Assembly (NCBI RefSeq): GCF_003945595.2
Contig: NW_024104294.1
Span: 1,447,174 to 1,511,173 of the forward strand
Direction: 5' to 3'
Length of the DNA stretch: 64,000 bases
Source of the DNA: Pipra filicauda
Taxonomy: Eukaryota > Chordata > Aves > Passeriformes > Pipridae
Shown here: piece after piece, positions 53,201-64,000 of the stretch
How positions within the stretch are numbered: position 1 is the stretch's first letter
Layout of the letters: each line of letters begins with the position of its first letter
Made by a program: the position numbers and the translations under genes
The notes under the pieces: generated by a model
What the model saw: the letters and a program-made list of their open reading frames with translations, nothing else
Told to the model about the DNA's origin: nothing
Database searches by the model: none

Positions 53201-53578
53201 GGAGCAGGGGAAGGACTCCTCTCTCTGAGCAGCAGCAGAAACAAAAACTGACTGTAACCCCCATTCCCCATCCTCCTGCACCGCTGGGGGGGAGGAGGGA
53301 AAACATGGAAGGAAGGAGGGGTAGGGGGAAGGTATTTTTTAAGACTTTTATTTCTCACTCTTTGGCTCTTATCCTGTTACTAATAAATATAAGTACTATC
53401 CCCACTTTGAGTCTTGTTTTGCCCATGAAGGTAATCAGTCACTTACCTCTCCCAGCTCTTATCTCTATGCATGAATTCTTAGCTGTTTTTTTTCTCTCTC
53501 CTCTGTTCAGCTGCAGAGGGAGAGTGAGAGAGCGGCTTTAGTGGGTACCTGGTATCTGGCCAGGGTCGACCCACTACA

Positions 53579-55794
53579 GTGGATTTAATAGTTTGAGATT
53601 AACACAGCTCTGAACTCGAAGGGCTTTGGGTCAAACTCTCAACTGAATCATGGAACAGGATTCACAGCCAGGAAACCCCAGAAAACTTGCCCTTCCTGAA
53701 AAAGTCAAAATTAACAGAAAAATGCACCTACAAAGAATTATAAAGAAGCACTTCAATGACCTTAGAGTAACTTGCATTTGATTTCAGACAAGTACTTGGG
53801 ATTTTTAGCTGCAGACATTCAATGAAAATCAATGGAAGCTCAAACAGTTCAAACTCCACACATATCACAGAGTTCGTGACAACATTCAGTGGTCCAAAAA
53901 GCAGCAAGGGCCTATTAGCAAGCTAATATAGCCCCCAAGAAATTGAGGGCCACGACAATATTTCCACTTAAGCACATGGTTCTTCTGAAGCCAGGATGGG
54001 CCTGGCCTTCTGCCCTTCCTCATTTGTTTTGGCTTTGCTCTGTTCTGTCTGCCTAGACCATGCAGAACGTCCTGGCGGTATCAGGAGCAGATGAAGGCAG
54101 CAATGAGGAATGAAGAACTGCAGGATTAATGACAGTCCACAATGAAATCTCACCCGACTTCTGGGTACCAGCCATACCCCCAAGCTGGAAAGCAGCCAAG
54201 CTCACCACATATGACATTCCACCACTTCCTCCTGGACCCCAGTAGTGTGTTTAGCAGGAAGGCCTGTATCTTTCTGGGACATCTTGAGCCAGGATAATGG
54301 ATTCTGAAACAGATGCAGCTTCCCAAAGACTGAGGAGAGGCAGGAAGATGTCTTAAAAGCCTTTAGGTTGGGACCACAGACAAACAACTTTTGAAAACCA
54401 GTGTGGAAACCTTTGATAGGCTCCTACCACTTGGCAATACTACAATGTATGTTTGACCTAAGGCAGTTCCCTTGGGCTCCACACTTTGTTTCCCCCACGG
54501 AAAAGAAGATGACACCTTTCATTAGTTTGCTTAGCCTGTAAGCAATTCCTAGTGGAGCCTGCCCTTTGCTATGTGCATGTTCAGTGTTCTCCCAGGGCCT
54601 GCTTTTGATCCTATGCACCTGTTATATAAATTAAGAAATCATGTTTCTTCCCTTACATCACTCAAACAAGGCTCCCTTCACAGCACACTGAACTGATTAT
54701 CCTTCCCTTCTTGCTTGTGCTATTCCATTCAAAACCACCAGCATTACTGAAGGTTTAGAGCTCCCCATTCAAGCTGTCCAGAGCAGCCCACCGTGCCACG
54801 GAGCTGTCTGAGGCTAGCTCTACACACTGCCAGGCAGCACTGGCTACACTCAATCCACACTTGGAAAAGCCAGAGGCAGGTAGTGAGAAAGGAAGCTGGG
54901 CTGGGGGTGGCAGCCACCAGAGACACAGCAGCAGCCAAACTGACACAAGCCAGCCCTATTCAGTCCTTGCTGCTCAGCTAATGTTTTGGCACCTGTGATA
55001 GTAGCTCTAGAATAGACTTTCCAAGCCTAAGCCAATAGCCCTGCCAGCAAATGACATAGCCACTTTTCATCCCAGCTGGGGTTTATTGCTATCACAGAAG
55101 GCCACAGAGCATAACAAGTCTGTCACCAGCAACGGGGAAGCTCCCAGTGAGCTTTAGATCAGAACCAGGTACAGCCAAACCACAGCTGCTTTTAGAGGAG
55201 GGTGAATGTTTGTATTTCCTGACATACTCAGAGCAAACTAGGTTAGGAAGAGTAAATTTGATTACTGTAGCTTGAAACTGAAAATGCTGTGCTTTAGCCA
55301 AATACAACTTTGGGCTGCTGTGAATGGTAATAGATATATTTTTCCCAAAGTTAACTAAAATTAAGAGACTAAAGCCAAGCCTTCTCTGAGCAGAAATTTG
55401 AAAGCCTTTCTCCGAGAGCAATGGCTCCAATTTCTTTTTTTAAAAGCCCTACTCTGTTTTGGGAAGGCAGTGGCTTTTCTACATATTCTTTGTTTTCTTG
55501 CCCTCGGACTCATTACACCTCTCCTTTTAACTGCCCATGTAAAAAGAGAAGATAACTATCCTGCACTTCTGAAAAAGCACATCTTCTTGTGATTTGCAAG
55601 GAGGGAATATTTTGTCCTCCATCGAAGGGCAACCATATGAGACCCTGTGTGCTGTTCCCCAAGTATTACTTAGTAAGCCCCTGTTCCTTCTAAAATCATC
55701 ACTCCAGCCTTTCAGTTCCCACTTTTTTGTGTTTCCTTATGGAAGAACAACGAGGTGGGAACACAGGACATAAGGGTTTGATATCTGATTAACA
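53579..55794. other. Non-coding stretch, no gene supported
   Basis: No gene, RNA or repeat recognised between the LTR and the CR1 copy. Open frames near 54744-54981 on the two strands are shadows of a GC-richer patch. Confidence 0.5.
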
Positions 55795-56207
55795 GGGATG
55801 GAGCACTTCTTGCTGTGAGGAATGGCTAAGAGAATTGGGATTGTTCAGCCTGGAGAAGAGAAGGATTTGGGATGACTTCCAGTACCTGAAGGGAGCCTGC
55901 AAGAAAGACGGTGACAAACTATTTACAAGGGCCTGGAATGACAGGACAAGGGGGAATGCCCTCAAACTGACAGAGAGTAGGTTAAGACTGGACATTACAA
56001 ATAAATTCTTTACTGTGAGAGTGGTGAGGCCCTGGCACAGGTTGCCCAGAGAAGCTGTGAATGCCCCATCCCTGAAAGTGTTCAAGGCCAGGCTGGGCAG
56101 CGCTTGGAGCAGCCTGGTCTAGTGGGTGGCATCCCTATCCATGGAAGGGGGTTGGAACCAGATGATCTTCAAGGTCCCTTCCAACCAGAACCATTCTATG
56201 ATTTCAT
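55795..56207 (+). mobile_element. CR1 LINE, 5'-truncated, best preserved copy
   Basis: About 410 bp on the plus strand. It runs from a GGATGGAGCACTTCTTGCTG block through TTGTTCAGCCTGGAGAAGAG and CCAGGCTGGGCAGCGCTTGG to the 3' end GTTGGAACCAGATGATCTTC...GTCCCTTCCAACCAG...ATTCTATGATTT, the standard CR1 terminal repeat. A continuous frame of 95 codons (55835-56122) encodes the C-terminus of ORF2, including LFSLEKRR, WNDRTRGNALKL, RPWHRLPREAVNAPSLKVFK and the natural stop. The intact frame and clear tail suggest this is the youngest CR1 insertion here. It lacks the endonuclease and reverse transcriptase, so it is immobile. Confidence 0.95.
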
Positions 56208-57334
56208 CCTCTGACAGGCTCCCAGGACAAGCCATGTAGAGCACAGTCACCCAGCATTCTGCAGATAGACACACGTGCTTTGGAGTGGCAAGATGCAAGT
56301 GCTGACCTAGAAGCAGGAGCAAATGATCTGAACTGAGGCACAGCATCACATTAGGTATGGCTGCACTGCTGGCAGCATAGCACCGGATTACAGCTATCTG
56401 CAGCATGCTGGAGGCAAGACCAAATCCACCTGGAGACACAACCTTACACAACCCTGATCTCTTGGAGCCTTGTTTCTTCAGCCACAAAGCAATTTCCTAT
56501 ATCAGTAACAATGCAACATCGCTCAAGAATGAACACCCCAAAACAGTGAAGCACTGAAAAATAGAGGGTTAAGGGTCAGATCTAGTCTTAACCTGGATAA
56601 CTGGAGATCCTCAGGCTTGCTTTCAAAATCATCCCATTTCTATTTGCAAGACTTAAAACTTTAGTCATCTTCCTCTGTTTACAGTAGCCTAATTTCCATC
56701 TTCTGGCCTATATACCTGCAAGACAGGGAACTACTGCCAGCAAAATCTAAGGTGGATACTTAAGTTAGAAGCATATGCCCCACCTAAACCTCATGTCTCC
56801 ACGTATCTCCACGCTGCCCTGCTGCAACACTGCAGTTTTCCCACTGGCAGCCTTGCAACTCAACTGCTGTTGAAAGTTTGGTCACTTGAAAACTCCTTTT
56901 TCTGCACGCTCTCCTCCACCGTTACATGGCAAATCTGTGACTTAGTTATTTTGCTTTACTGTCCACAGAATTTGATATCCCCACACAGTTTGCTCCTTCT
57001 TCACAATACTGAAACTTATAAAGGAGGATGAAACATTCTTGGGGCTCAAACACCAAATCAAATCATGATGTTTAATGAGTCGTCACATCTGGAATTCACA
57101 TTGTTCATTCCAGGTGCGCATGTCCCAAATCAAGGCTAGACTCACACGCAAAAAGCTTATTGCTCTGTCTGTCACTAGTGCAAATGCACAGAGCGCTGTT
57201 TCAGAGCAGAACAAACCAGAGCAGTTGTCACATACCAGTGTTACTGCAAAGAGGAATGTCCTGAGAACAGGATAAGAAGCAAAAGGCCTGTATTTTGGCA
57301 GGGAATAATTAAATTTTGTATTAGGAAAAAACCC
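56208..57334. other. Non-coding stretch between two CR1 copies
   Basis: No gene recognised. The minus-strand open frame at 56119-56487 runs into the CR1 tail and has no recognised domain. Confidence 0.5.
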
Positions 57335-57495
57335 AAGCAATAAGGTAATTAAGCACTGGAACAAACAGCCTATAAAGGCTGTGACCTTCTATCCTTGATT
57401 TAAACACAGTTTATTCTGGGCTGCAAGTAGCAAGACTGGACCAAATGATCACTTCAGGTCTATGTCAGCACTATTTTCTATTATTCTAATCTTTC
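57335..57495 (+). mobile_element. Older CR1 LINE 3' end
   Basis: The plus strand AAGGTAATTAAGCACTGGAA, CAAACAGCCTATAAAGGCTG, CCATCCTTGATTTAAA-like sequence, GGACCAAATGATCACTTCAGG and the tail TTTTCTATTATTCTAATC follow the old CR1 3' pattern (AAC.GCCTAGGGAGG..GTGG, GACTAGATGATCTCTTGAGGTCCCTTCC, ATTCTATGATTC). It is considerably more diverged than the neighbour at 55.8 kb. The 5' limit is uncertain. Confidence 0.75.
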
Positions 57496-58129
57496 AGCAG
57501 CTCTCAGCAGTGTACTTTTCCTAATTACATCCAGTTTTCAACAGATTACTCTCCCTTTATTCACATTTCCTAGTACAAACACCCAAGGCAAGCTGTTCCT
57601 GGACAGCAGCTCCTTTGGCACTAAGTTGCTGTACCTTTTGTGAGGATTTGGCCCTTAAGATCTCTCAAGAGTAGAGTCTTAATTTCAAAGCACGGATCTT
57701 GCTCATTTTACTCCATATTTACCAAGAACAAAGGGAAGACTATGCAAATGCCCTACTACTTAGACCTGAACAAAGTGGAAGCAAACATGTAGATGTGAAT
57801 GGGAGACATAATAGTAGGGGGAAAAAGCAGTCCTTTTCAAAAGTAAAATGACTTTGTCAGGGTCCCTTTGCACTACGTGCATGGATGATTTGTGACAAAA
57901 CAAAAAAGTGCTAGCCTAGTACGTCACCCATGTCAGAGATTAGAAGACTTCAAAACCCTCAGTAGTTCAAGCACTTTCTGGAACTTGAAAGGCTTTCTTA
58001 GGAAATGCTTAGCTTCTTTATGGTTTTTACATGACTTTGATGTGCAGCTAAGAGGTGAGGAACCTTAATCTGAAGGTTTTCTATGGAAAACACCCATATT
58101 GTACAATAAATCACAAAATCTTGTCACCT

Positions 58130-58190
58130 CGATTAACGTGAGCCAAAGGTTTGCAAAAACTTTTCGCCAGAAGTTAAAGATTCGGAGTCG
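58130..58190. promoter_or_regulatory. Possible conserved non-coding element (CpGs in AT-rich DNA)
   Basis: Five CpG dinucleotides (58130, 58137, 58165, 58183, 58189) lie within 61 bp, while surrounding kilobases have almost none. The sequence also contains GATTAACG and CCAAAGGTTTGC motifs. Retained CpGs in an otherwise CpG-depleted region can indicate constraint or lack of methylation. Function is inferred only. Confidence 0.15.
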
Positions 58191-61100
58191 TTATTTTGAT
58201 ATTCAAATAAGAACCTGGAATTTCCAAGCACTTAATTACTTTCAAAAGCTTCTCCAATAATAGCACTGGAGTAATATTTCTAGTCATTGACAAAGTATGG
58301 TGTGCAAGGCAGTTATGCAAATGTCACTTTTCATGCCTATTCTCTCCTTAAAGTGGAGATTTAAAGTTAAGGGATCTGTGAAAACACCATCAATTCCTGG
58401 TGTGTTACAAAACCTCTTCTCTGAGTGCAAACATGGATGTATAAACATCAGCTTGGTTTTCCCCCCTCGCTATCCACCCTTAACCCCCAGTAGCATTAAT
58501 GGGAATTATGCATGCATAACGAGCACAGAATAGTCCCCTTATGAATAGGGGCCTTGTTGGAACAATGAATACATTTAACCATTAACATCTAGGGATGTGT
58601 CCAACTATCCAATTTAACCAGCTGCCAAACAAAGCTACCCTGACCTATCTGATATCCTCAGGTTCCAACATAGCTCTCTGAAATTTGTTTCCCATTTGTT
58701 TTTAAGGACATGGCAGTGACAGTGGAGTGCATAGCAGAGTAGGGGCTCTTTGTGAGAACAAGCTCCTTGGAGAAGGATATCCCTCCAGAATAGCTGTCAC
58801 AACAACCATGTGATGGAAGAACTCTGCAAAGGGAAAGACCATGACCCCAGGAAGCAAGCAGAATCATCAGAGGACCAAAAAATCTATATATACGTATTTC
58901 AAATGCATATATATGCTGGCCATCAGTATTAATAGAAACTCAGTAAGAACAGAGAAAGGCAGAATATGGCACAGAATCATATGAAGTAGGCTAAAAAATA
59001 AATTCCAAAAGAAAAGAGTAGAAAGACAACTTCTAGGGGAATAATTTTATATCCTCTACAACTCTGAAATTCCTATGCAATTGCCTGGCTACAGTTGTTC
59101 TTTATTCCTATATTTTAGCTATCAAAATGCAAAAGAGAACCTGAGGATACATATCAATGATACTTCCCCGAGATTTTTCAGTCCACAAAATAAATCTAAC
59201 AGTATTGCCTGTGATATTTAAAATTCTTCCATTGTCTTAAATTCCTTCTGTATTCTTCCAACTAGTGCCTTGAAATTTCATAAGTAAAAACTTCAGACAT
59301 TAATCATGCATGTATGAATACAATAGGAAGGTAATTAATAACCATCCTTTAAAACTGATGTACTGAAAAGAGTAAAATGGACAGATTTATTCTCATGGAA
59401 GTACACGCACAGTGCGTATCCATAATACGAGGCAGGGTGGTGGTTGCTCCATCATAAATCATTCGCGTAATAGTGCTGAGCTCCTCATAGCTGTACCAGG
59501 CACAGAGCCCCAGGGCTTGTATCAAGCATGATACAATTCATCTGGCAAGGCTGCCAGGACAAGCCTTTGGCATGGCTGCAGCACCTTGTAGAGGTGAGAC
59601 CACCTTCAATCCACGGGGGTCCTTTGGGTGTCACCCTGCTGAGCTGCACTGCTTTACCCACCATCAGATGCCACTAAACTACAGGACTCACTATGGAATT
59701 GGCAAAGTCTTCTCAGTTGCTTGACTTTCATCTGACATCCTAAAAAATAGGGAGATAAATATTGTCATTACATTCTTCTATAGAGGGTGGTCCTAAGGAC
59801 CAGCCTTGATAAAGCAGTTCAGACACAAAGGGCTCAGTGCACGTGTCAGCATTGCTACAAAAAATATTTAGCTCTTGTAAGGGACAAAACACAGCCATAA
59901 AAAAGTATTCTGGACACCTGTTACCTTTCTAATGGACGGAACAGCTTGGCACACAGTCCTACTACCTTTGCTCCACACACAGCACAGGTCAGTTCCCTTT
60001 CCAGACCAGCACACTTTGGATCTACAGACCACCCTGGGTCATGAAGGACACAGAAAGAGGGAAAAACCTTGTTCTCCTAAGTCTGTGCTACGTAATCCTG
60101 TGGACCCAGCTCTTAGCTTGAGGCTCATGTTAATTCTGTGGATCCAATCTGAAGAAGATACTGAAGAAGTATTTTATGTTTTTCCATCAAATAATATACT
60201 GCCTTAAAATATTACATCTTCTCTGTAGAATGCAGAAAGAGGCTTGCCTCCCCATACAATTTCATCTTTAATATAAATCATTAAATATTAGCGAGGTGCC
60301 TTATTTCATCCACTGATGTTGCTCAGTAGTTACTTTAATGTGGACAAAACAAATACCTTTAAATATATCTTTAGAGATATCAGGATGAGTTTATCATATC
60401 AAATACTGATACCTAATTCAAATCAACCAATTGATACACTAAGTATAAATGTTGTTGCAGGCCTGGCTGCTGTTTGCAAATTGATTCTGATCCATCAAAA
60501 TTCTTATTTTCCCCTAAAAGCAGTAGCTGTGCTCTAAACTCCTAAGTGATGAGTATGTATTTGAAGTATTATTAAACATATGGCTTTTTATCATGTCATT
60601 TTATGCTTTCATAGAAGAGAGATTCAATTACAAAGACTTTACAATACTTGGAACTCTAGCTCTAGTTTTATACCATTTAAAAGCTAAACCCTTTCACTGC
60701 CCAGGGTGCATTTTGCACATATTTTTGCTTTTTACAGATCCTCAGGTTATGCCAATTTTCATGATTAATCCTTACAAAAGCTTTTACTTATTTTGACATA
60801 TTTACTTTATTGATTTATACAGCCATTATCATGCCCGCAACATACAGGGGTGGGGGGCATTATTTTTATATTAATTTCTGATAACAATCCGACAGCAAAA
60901 CTTCCATGGCACATAACATGCTATAGAGGCAGCTCTTGAGAGCCACCAGTATTTTAAGGATGGGTCATTTCTGACTAAGCTTGTTCTCCATCCTGAGATC
61001 CAGTTCAACACCAGAATCACCAGGCCTCAAGCTAACTATTAAAAAAAAAAATCACCATACAGTCTTTTCAGCAGAGATTTTTGAAAGAATAAGTAGACCA

Positions 61101-61246
61101 TACGAGTTGTAGGAATACTTGGCTCTTTCCCGTGACTCAGTTTGACAACAAGACTGCGCTGGGGGAGAGCAGGTTCTCTGCTGACTCTTGGATTCCTTCC
61201 CAAGACATTTACAGGAAAGGCTGATCTAAGCCAGTCATCTTCTCAC

Positions 61247-61323
61247 CTGGACCAAATGTTCATGTAAGTCACCAAGGACAATGCTTTTTGGGGCTCATAG
61301 ATATGAAAAGTGCAGGTTTCCAC
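61247..61323 (-). other. Candidate internal exon, unknown gene
   Basis: The minus strand has a good acceptor (GCTGTTCCACTTCCAG) above 61323 and a consensus donor CAG|GTGAGAAG below 61247. The 77-bp segment is open in one frame only, starts at a codon boundary and encodes about 25 residues including TCTFHIYEPQKALSLVTYM. It leaves two bases at the donor. Peptide not recognised. Confidence 0.2.
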
Positions 61324-61906
61324 CTGGAAGTGGAACAGCAATTCCATCTTTATGAGGCACTAAGTTTAAACAGATTTTTTTGCCTATAGATGACTCCCAG
61401 GAGGCATTACCGAGTGGGCAGCTGGTCCTGCGTCAAACAGAAATTTAAGACACAGCAAAAGAAGGGAAAAAAAAGATATCACTGCTGGCAGAAGTCTTGC
61501 CTGCATCCACAGCCATCACCAGCCTCAGGTTAACACTTCTGTCTGAGCCTGAAGAGCGTTAAAAAATCCTGAAAAGATTAATGAAGCAAGGAACCTTTCT
61601 TCAGAGGTTGCAGGCTGCAAAAGCATAGCTTTTCTTCTACTCAGAACACCTATCACAGCAAGTACAGAATACACACCCCCTGACTGCTCAGAGGCTGGAT
61701 GAGAGAAGCGAAGGAAGGACAGCTTTCAGTTTCAGAAACCAAGGTGACTTCTAGCCTTTTTCCTCACATAAAGAATTAAGTGAAAGTCAGCCTGAAGAAA
61801 TAAGATGGAACTCACTGATGTTTTTTCTGGCTGCAGTCTACGGCCCTTTAATAGCAGCTTTTCAGCAATGAAAGCGCTCACACTAACACACCATGATACA
61901 GCCTGT

Positions 61907-61976
61907 AGACAGGGAAACTGAGACACAACTGGCCTTGGCTATGCAGAGAGTGACAAAGATGGGAATAGAATCCATC
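61907..61976 (-). mobile_element. MIR-like SINE fragment
   Basis: The plus strand ACAGGGAAACTGAGACACAA...CTTGGCTATGCAGAGAGTGACAAAGATGGGAATAGAATCC parallels the reverse complement of the MIR core and 3' region (GAGGAAACTGAGGCACAGAG...CAGAGC.GGGATTCGAACCC). About 70 bp are left, with several gaps. MIR copies are sparse and old in birds. Confidence 0.45.
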
Positions 61977-63426
61977 TTACACTGGACCAGTCCGTCCCTC
62001 CAACAGGTAGTCTGTGCTGTAAACCAACAAGAAGCCTGTGTGTTCATAAATAAACAAATACTAAGTAACGCCAAGGACATTTCAAACTTGTATTACACTC
62101 AAGATTGTCTAAAAGAAACAGAAACCTCATAGAAACAAGATTATTTTTTGTGCCTTTTTTAAAAATCTTAAGCACCCTATGCAGTTTCTAAGCATTAACA
62201 CACCTGTGCTCACCCAGCAATCTTTGCTCCCAGATGCACCTTTCATCCACCCTACTGAAGGTAGTCCCACACAGCCACGTAAGGTAGGTGAACAGGATAC
62301 ACAAGTATGAAGTGCAGTTCACACAACAGGATTTTAGCATCTCACTCTGATGGGGCAAAGACCTCCCAGAGCCAATAAAGCGAGTACATGTCACATCTGG
62401 CACACACCAGAATCAGCAGTGGCTTTTGACAGAATGCTGCTGGGAGCAAAATGCATTTCATTACCGCACCTTTAGCAGGGGAACTACAGAGTTCTCATCA
62501 ACAAGATAGAAATAAAAAGCTGAGTGTTAAGAGAAAAACAACAAAATAACGTGTGGCATGCTCCTTTCTCAACATAGATGGGGAGCTTTGCCACAGGCTG
62601 AGATGAAATGAGATCCAGTCTAACACATGTACCACATGCATCAAGGAGCTTCTAGTAGGAATCTTGGACTTTCCTGTCACTATGCAGAAAGTAAAACAGT
62701 CTTAATGTATAAATCGTTAATGCATGTCCAGCTCTGCCATAGGATGTTCAGCACACACACGTGGTAATGAACACTCCTGCTGATTTAAGGTGCAGGATGA
62801 CAGAGGATAATAAAGCAGCTTTTAACAGGACAAAATCTCCCCTTCAGAAGTGCATCCCTGAGCATAACCTGGGAATCTGTGCTCTTTGTAAAGCAGCAGA
62901 GCAGCAAGATAAAGCTAATCATCCCTTTGGTAGTTCTCCACAAGATGATTATTTAGAAGGTAAAGAGTTCCTAGAATTCTTTCACAAGTGACAAATATTT
63001 TCTCTGCTTCCCAGAAATCAGCCCAATTCTTCTCTCTTATCATACATTTACAGACTTGGGTTTTTTTGCATGCTCATACACTAGTCAATCAGCCAGAGAG
63101 AGAACTGAGCATATATAAATGGGTAGGATGTTCTCGTGGTCACACGATTACCAAAGGAATCACAAGAGGACTTTTATTCTGGTTCTGCTCCAATTCACTG
63201 CCTGAATGCAGACAAGTCACAGACTCCAGTTGGGTTCATTCAGTTTTCCTACTGAGAACTTGGAAAGCAGTGCCAGGCAGGCACCACTGTGCTCCGTGCC
63301 ACAGAGCAGCCTCTGAATAACCGGAACTTCACAGGGAGCCCATGCCAGCGTGCAGGGAATGCTGTAACACAACCCAGGGCTTACAGGGCATCGCCGAGGC
63401 GGCCCCGTGTCTGGGAGCAATACCAT

Positions 63427-63466
63427 GAGCACACATCAAGTAGTAGTAGCACACATCAAGTCTGAG
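63427..63466. repeat. 20-bp tandem duplication
   Basis: AGCACACATCAAGTAGTAGT is followed immediately by a second copy that keeps AGCACACATCAAGT and then diverges. Small local duplication. Confidence 0.75.
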
Positions 63467-63714
63467 GTATCCAGACTCCCTGGAACCAAAGGCTTAGGCC
63501 CTTGGCAGGATTAACACAGCCGTTCACCCTTGGAGACAGCATAGAATTCTCTCTCATCAAACTGCTAACCAAGGAGCTCCTACAAAAACATCCCGGCTCA
63601 GTCTGTGATAATCAAAGTACAAGTCCGGGAACACATTACCTCATTTTCCAGTCCGGGGGAAGACACAAAAAAATCCTTTCCTGTGGATCACAGACAAGGC
63701 AGTAGTACCCTTAC

Positions 63715-63810
63715 CTGACCAACCTGTCTGTTATTATTTGCAGCAAATTACCCTTGAAGCATTCCTGCTGTTCCAGAAAAGTGGGGTACCAGACAGGAGC
63801 ACTGACTCCA
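63715..63810 (-). other. Candidate internal exon, unknown gene
   Basis: The minus strand has an acceptor ACTTCCTTCTGTACTAG above 63810 and a consensus donor CAG|GTAAGGG below 63715. A 31-codon frame is open across it, including SAPVWYPTFLEQQECFKG and LLQIITDRLV. A second acceptor (TTTTCTGGAACAG) lies inside. Entry phase needs two bases from the previous exon and two are left over at the end. Not recognised; same caution as for the other candidates. Confidence 0.2.
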
Positions 63811-64000
63811 CTAGTACAGAAGGAAGTGTTAGAGACAGACCAAGAAGATCTGCTGCTCAAAAATACCTGTTTGGGCCTCTTATCCATCCCATGTCCAAAC
63901 ACTTCTTCCTTAACCCTGCCCTCAATAACAGACTAGAATCCAAAGCAGAAAAATCTCATGTCTTTGGGGGGAAATTGTGGAAGAGAAATTTAAAAAAAAA

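Larger units (their letters stand above)
52472..53578 (-). mobile_element. Solitary LTR of an avian endogenous retrovirus
   Basis: A GC-rich block of about 1.1 kb in AT-rich surroundings. On the minus strand it begins TGTAGTGGGTCGACCCTGG at 53578. The two ends are short inverted repeats: CCCACTACA on the right, GGTAGTGGG on the left, the latter with one change from the expected TG. The flanks GGGGA (52467-52471) and GTGGA (53579-53583) match at 4 of 5 bases, a possible degraded 5-bp target-site duplication. Inside are a degenerate GC-rich tandem array of roughly 30-45 bp units (about 52800-53200), a G13 run near the 3' end and an AATAAA on the minus strand at 53347-53352. The overall architecture resembles a long LTR common in bird genomes. 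No gag, pol or env sequence adjoins it, so it is a solo LTR left by recombination. Long open frames across it (up to 256 codons, minus) come from its GC-rich repeats. Confidence 0.8.
57496..61906. other. Non-coding stretch, no gene supported
   Basis: No gene recognised. It contains a small CpG cluster in AT-rich sequence at 58130-58190 and a weak candidate exon at 61247-61323. The rest is unremarkable. Confidence 0.5.
61977..64000. other. Non-coding stretch to window end
   Basis: No gene recognised. It holds one short 20-bp duplication (63.43 kb) and a weak candidate exon at 63715-63810. Confidence 0.5.

Noticed and set aside
52588..53358. 256-codon minus-strand open frame, the longest in the window
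   Set aside because: It lies wholly within the LTR, overlaps several other long frames in the same GC-rich repeats and shows no gag, pol, env or host-gene motif.
1..64000. CRISPR arrays, bacterial operons, phage or toxin genes, tRNA and rRNA genes
   Set aside because: No regularly spaced direct repeats, ribosome-binding patterns, tRNA A/B boxes or rRNA segments were seen; the DNA is vertebrate in character.

Overview
This window reads as vertebrate, and specifically avian, nuclear DNA. It is AT-rich and CpG-poor, and no stretch looks like a compact prokaryotic or viral gene array. Its recognisable content is CR1 LINE debris in several age classes, with CR1 3' ends of the AATCACAGAATCA / ATTCTATGATTT kind, plus one roughly 1.1 kb retroviral-type LTR of a GC-rich kind known from bird genomes. 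The order or species cannot be fixed from this sequence.

Layout. 1-8.8 kb holds three CR1 remnants on the minus strand: part of the ORF2 reverse transcriptase at 2.3-2.5 kb, a diverged 3' portion at 4.3-4.6 kb and a short 3' end at 8.7 kb. 8.8-21 kb is unique-looking non-coding DNA with a homeodomain-motif-rich segment at 9.3-9.45 kb. 21.17-21.63 kb is a CR1 copy on the minus strand. 21.6-46 kb is unique-looking sequence with homopolymers, a perfect 13-bp stem hairpin at 22.3 kb and several weak candidate exons. 46.35-46.45 kb is an ancient CR1 scrap. 52.47-53.58 kb is a solitary LTR on the minus strand. 55.8-56.2 kb is the best-preserved CR1 copy (plus strand), still encoding the end of ORF2. 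57.3-57.5 kb is an older CR1 3' end (plus). 61.9 kb has a MIR-like SINE fragment (minus).

Genes. I could not identify any protein-coding gene, tRNA, rRNA or known ncRNA. The open frames present are the length expected by chance in DNA of this composition, or belong to CR1 or the LTR. On the minus strand several segments combine good-looking splice acceptors and donors with an open frame; they are listed as low-confidence candidate exons. Their reading phases do not chain into one coding transcript, so they may be chance, parts of a non-coding transcript, or exons with others missing between. The window is best treated as intergenic or deep-intronic sequence. No novel biological system can be supported; the items most worth a second look are the hairpin, two possible conserved non-coding elements and the candidate exons.
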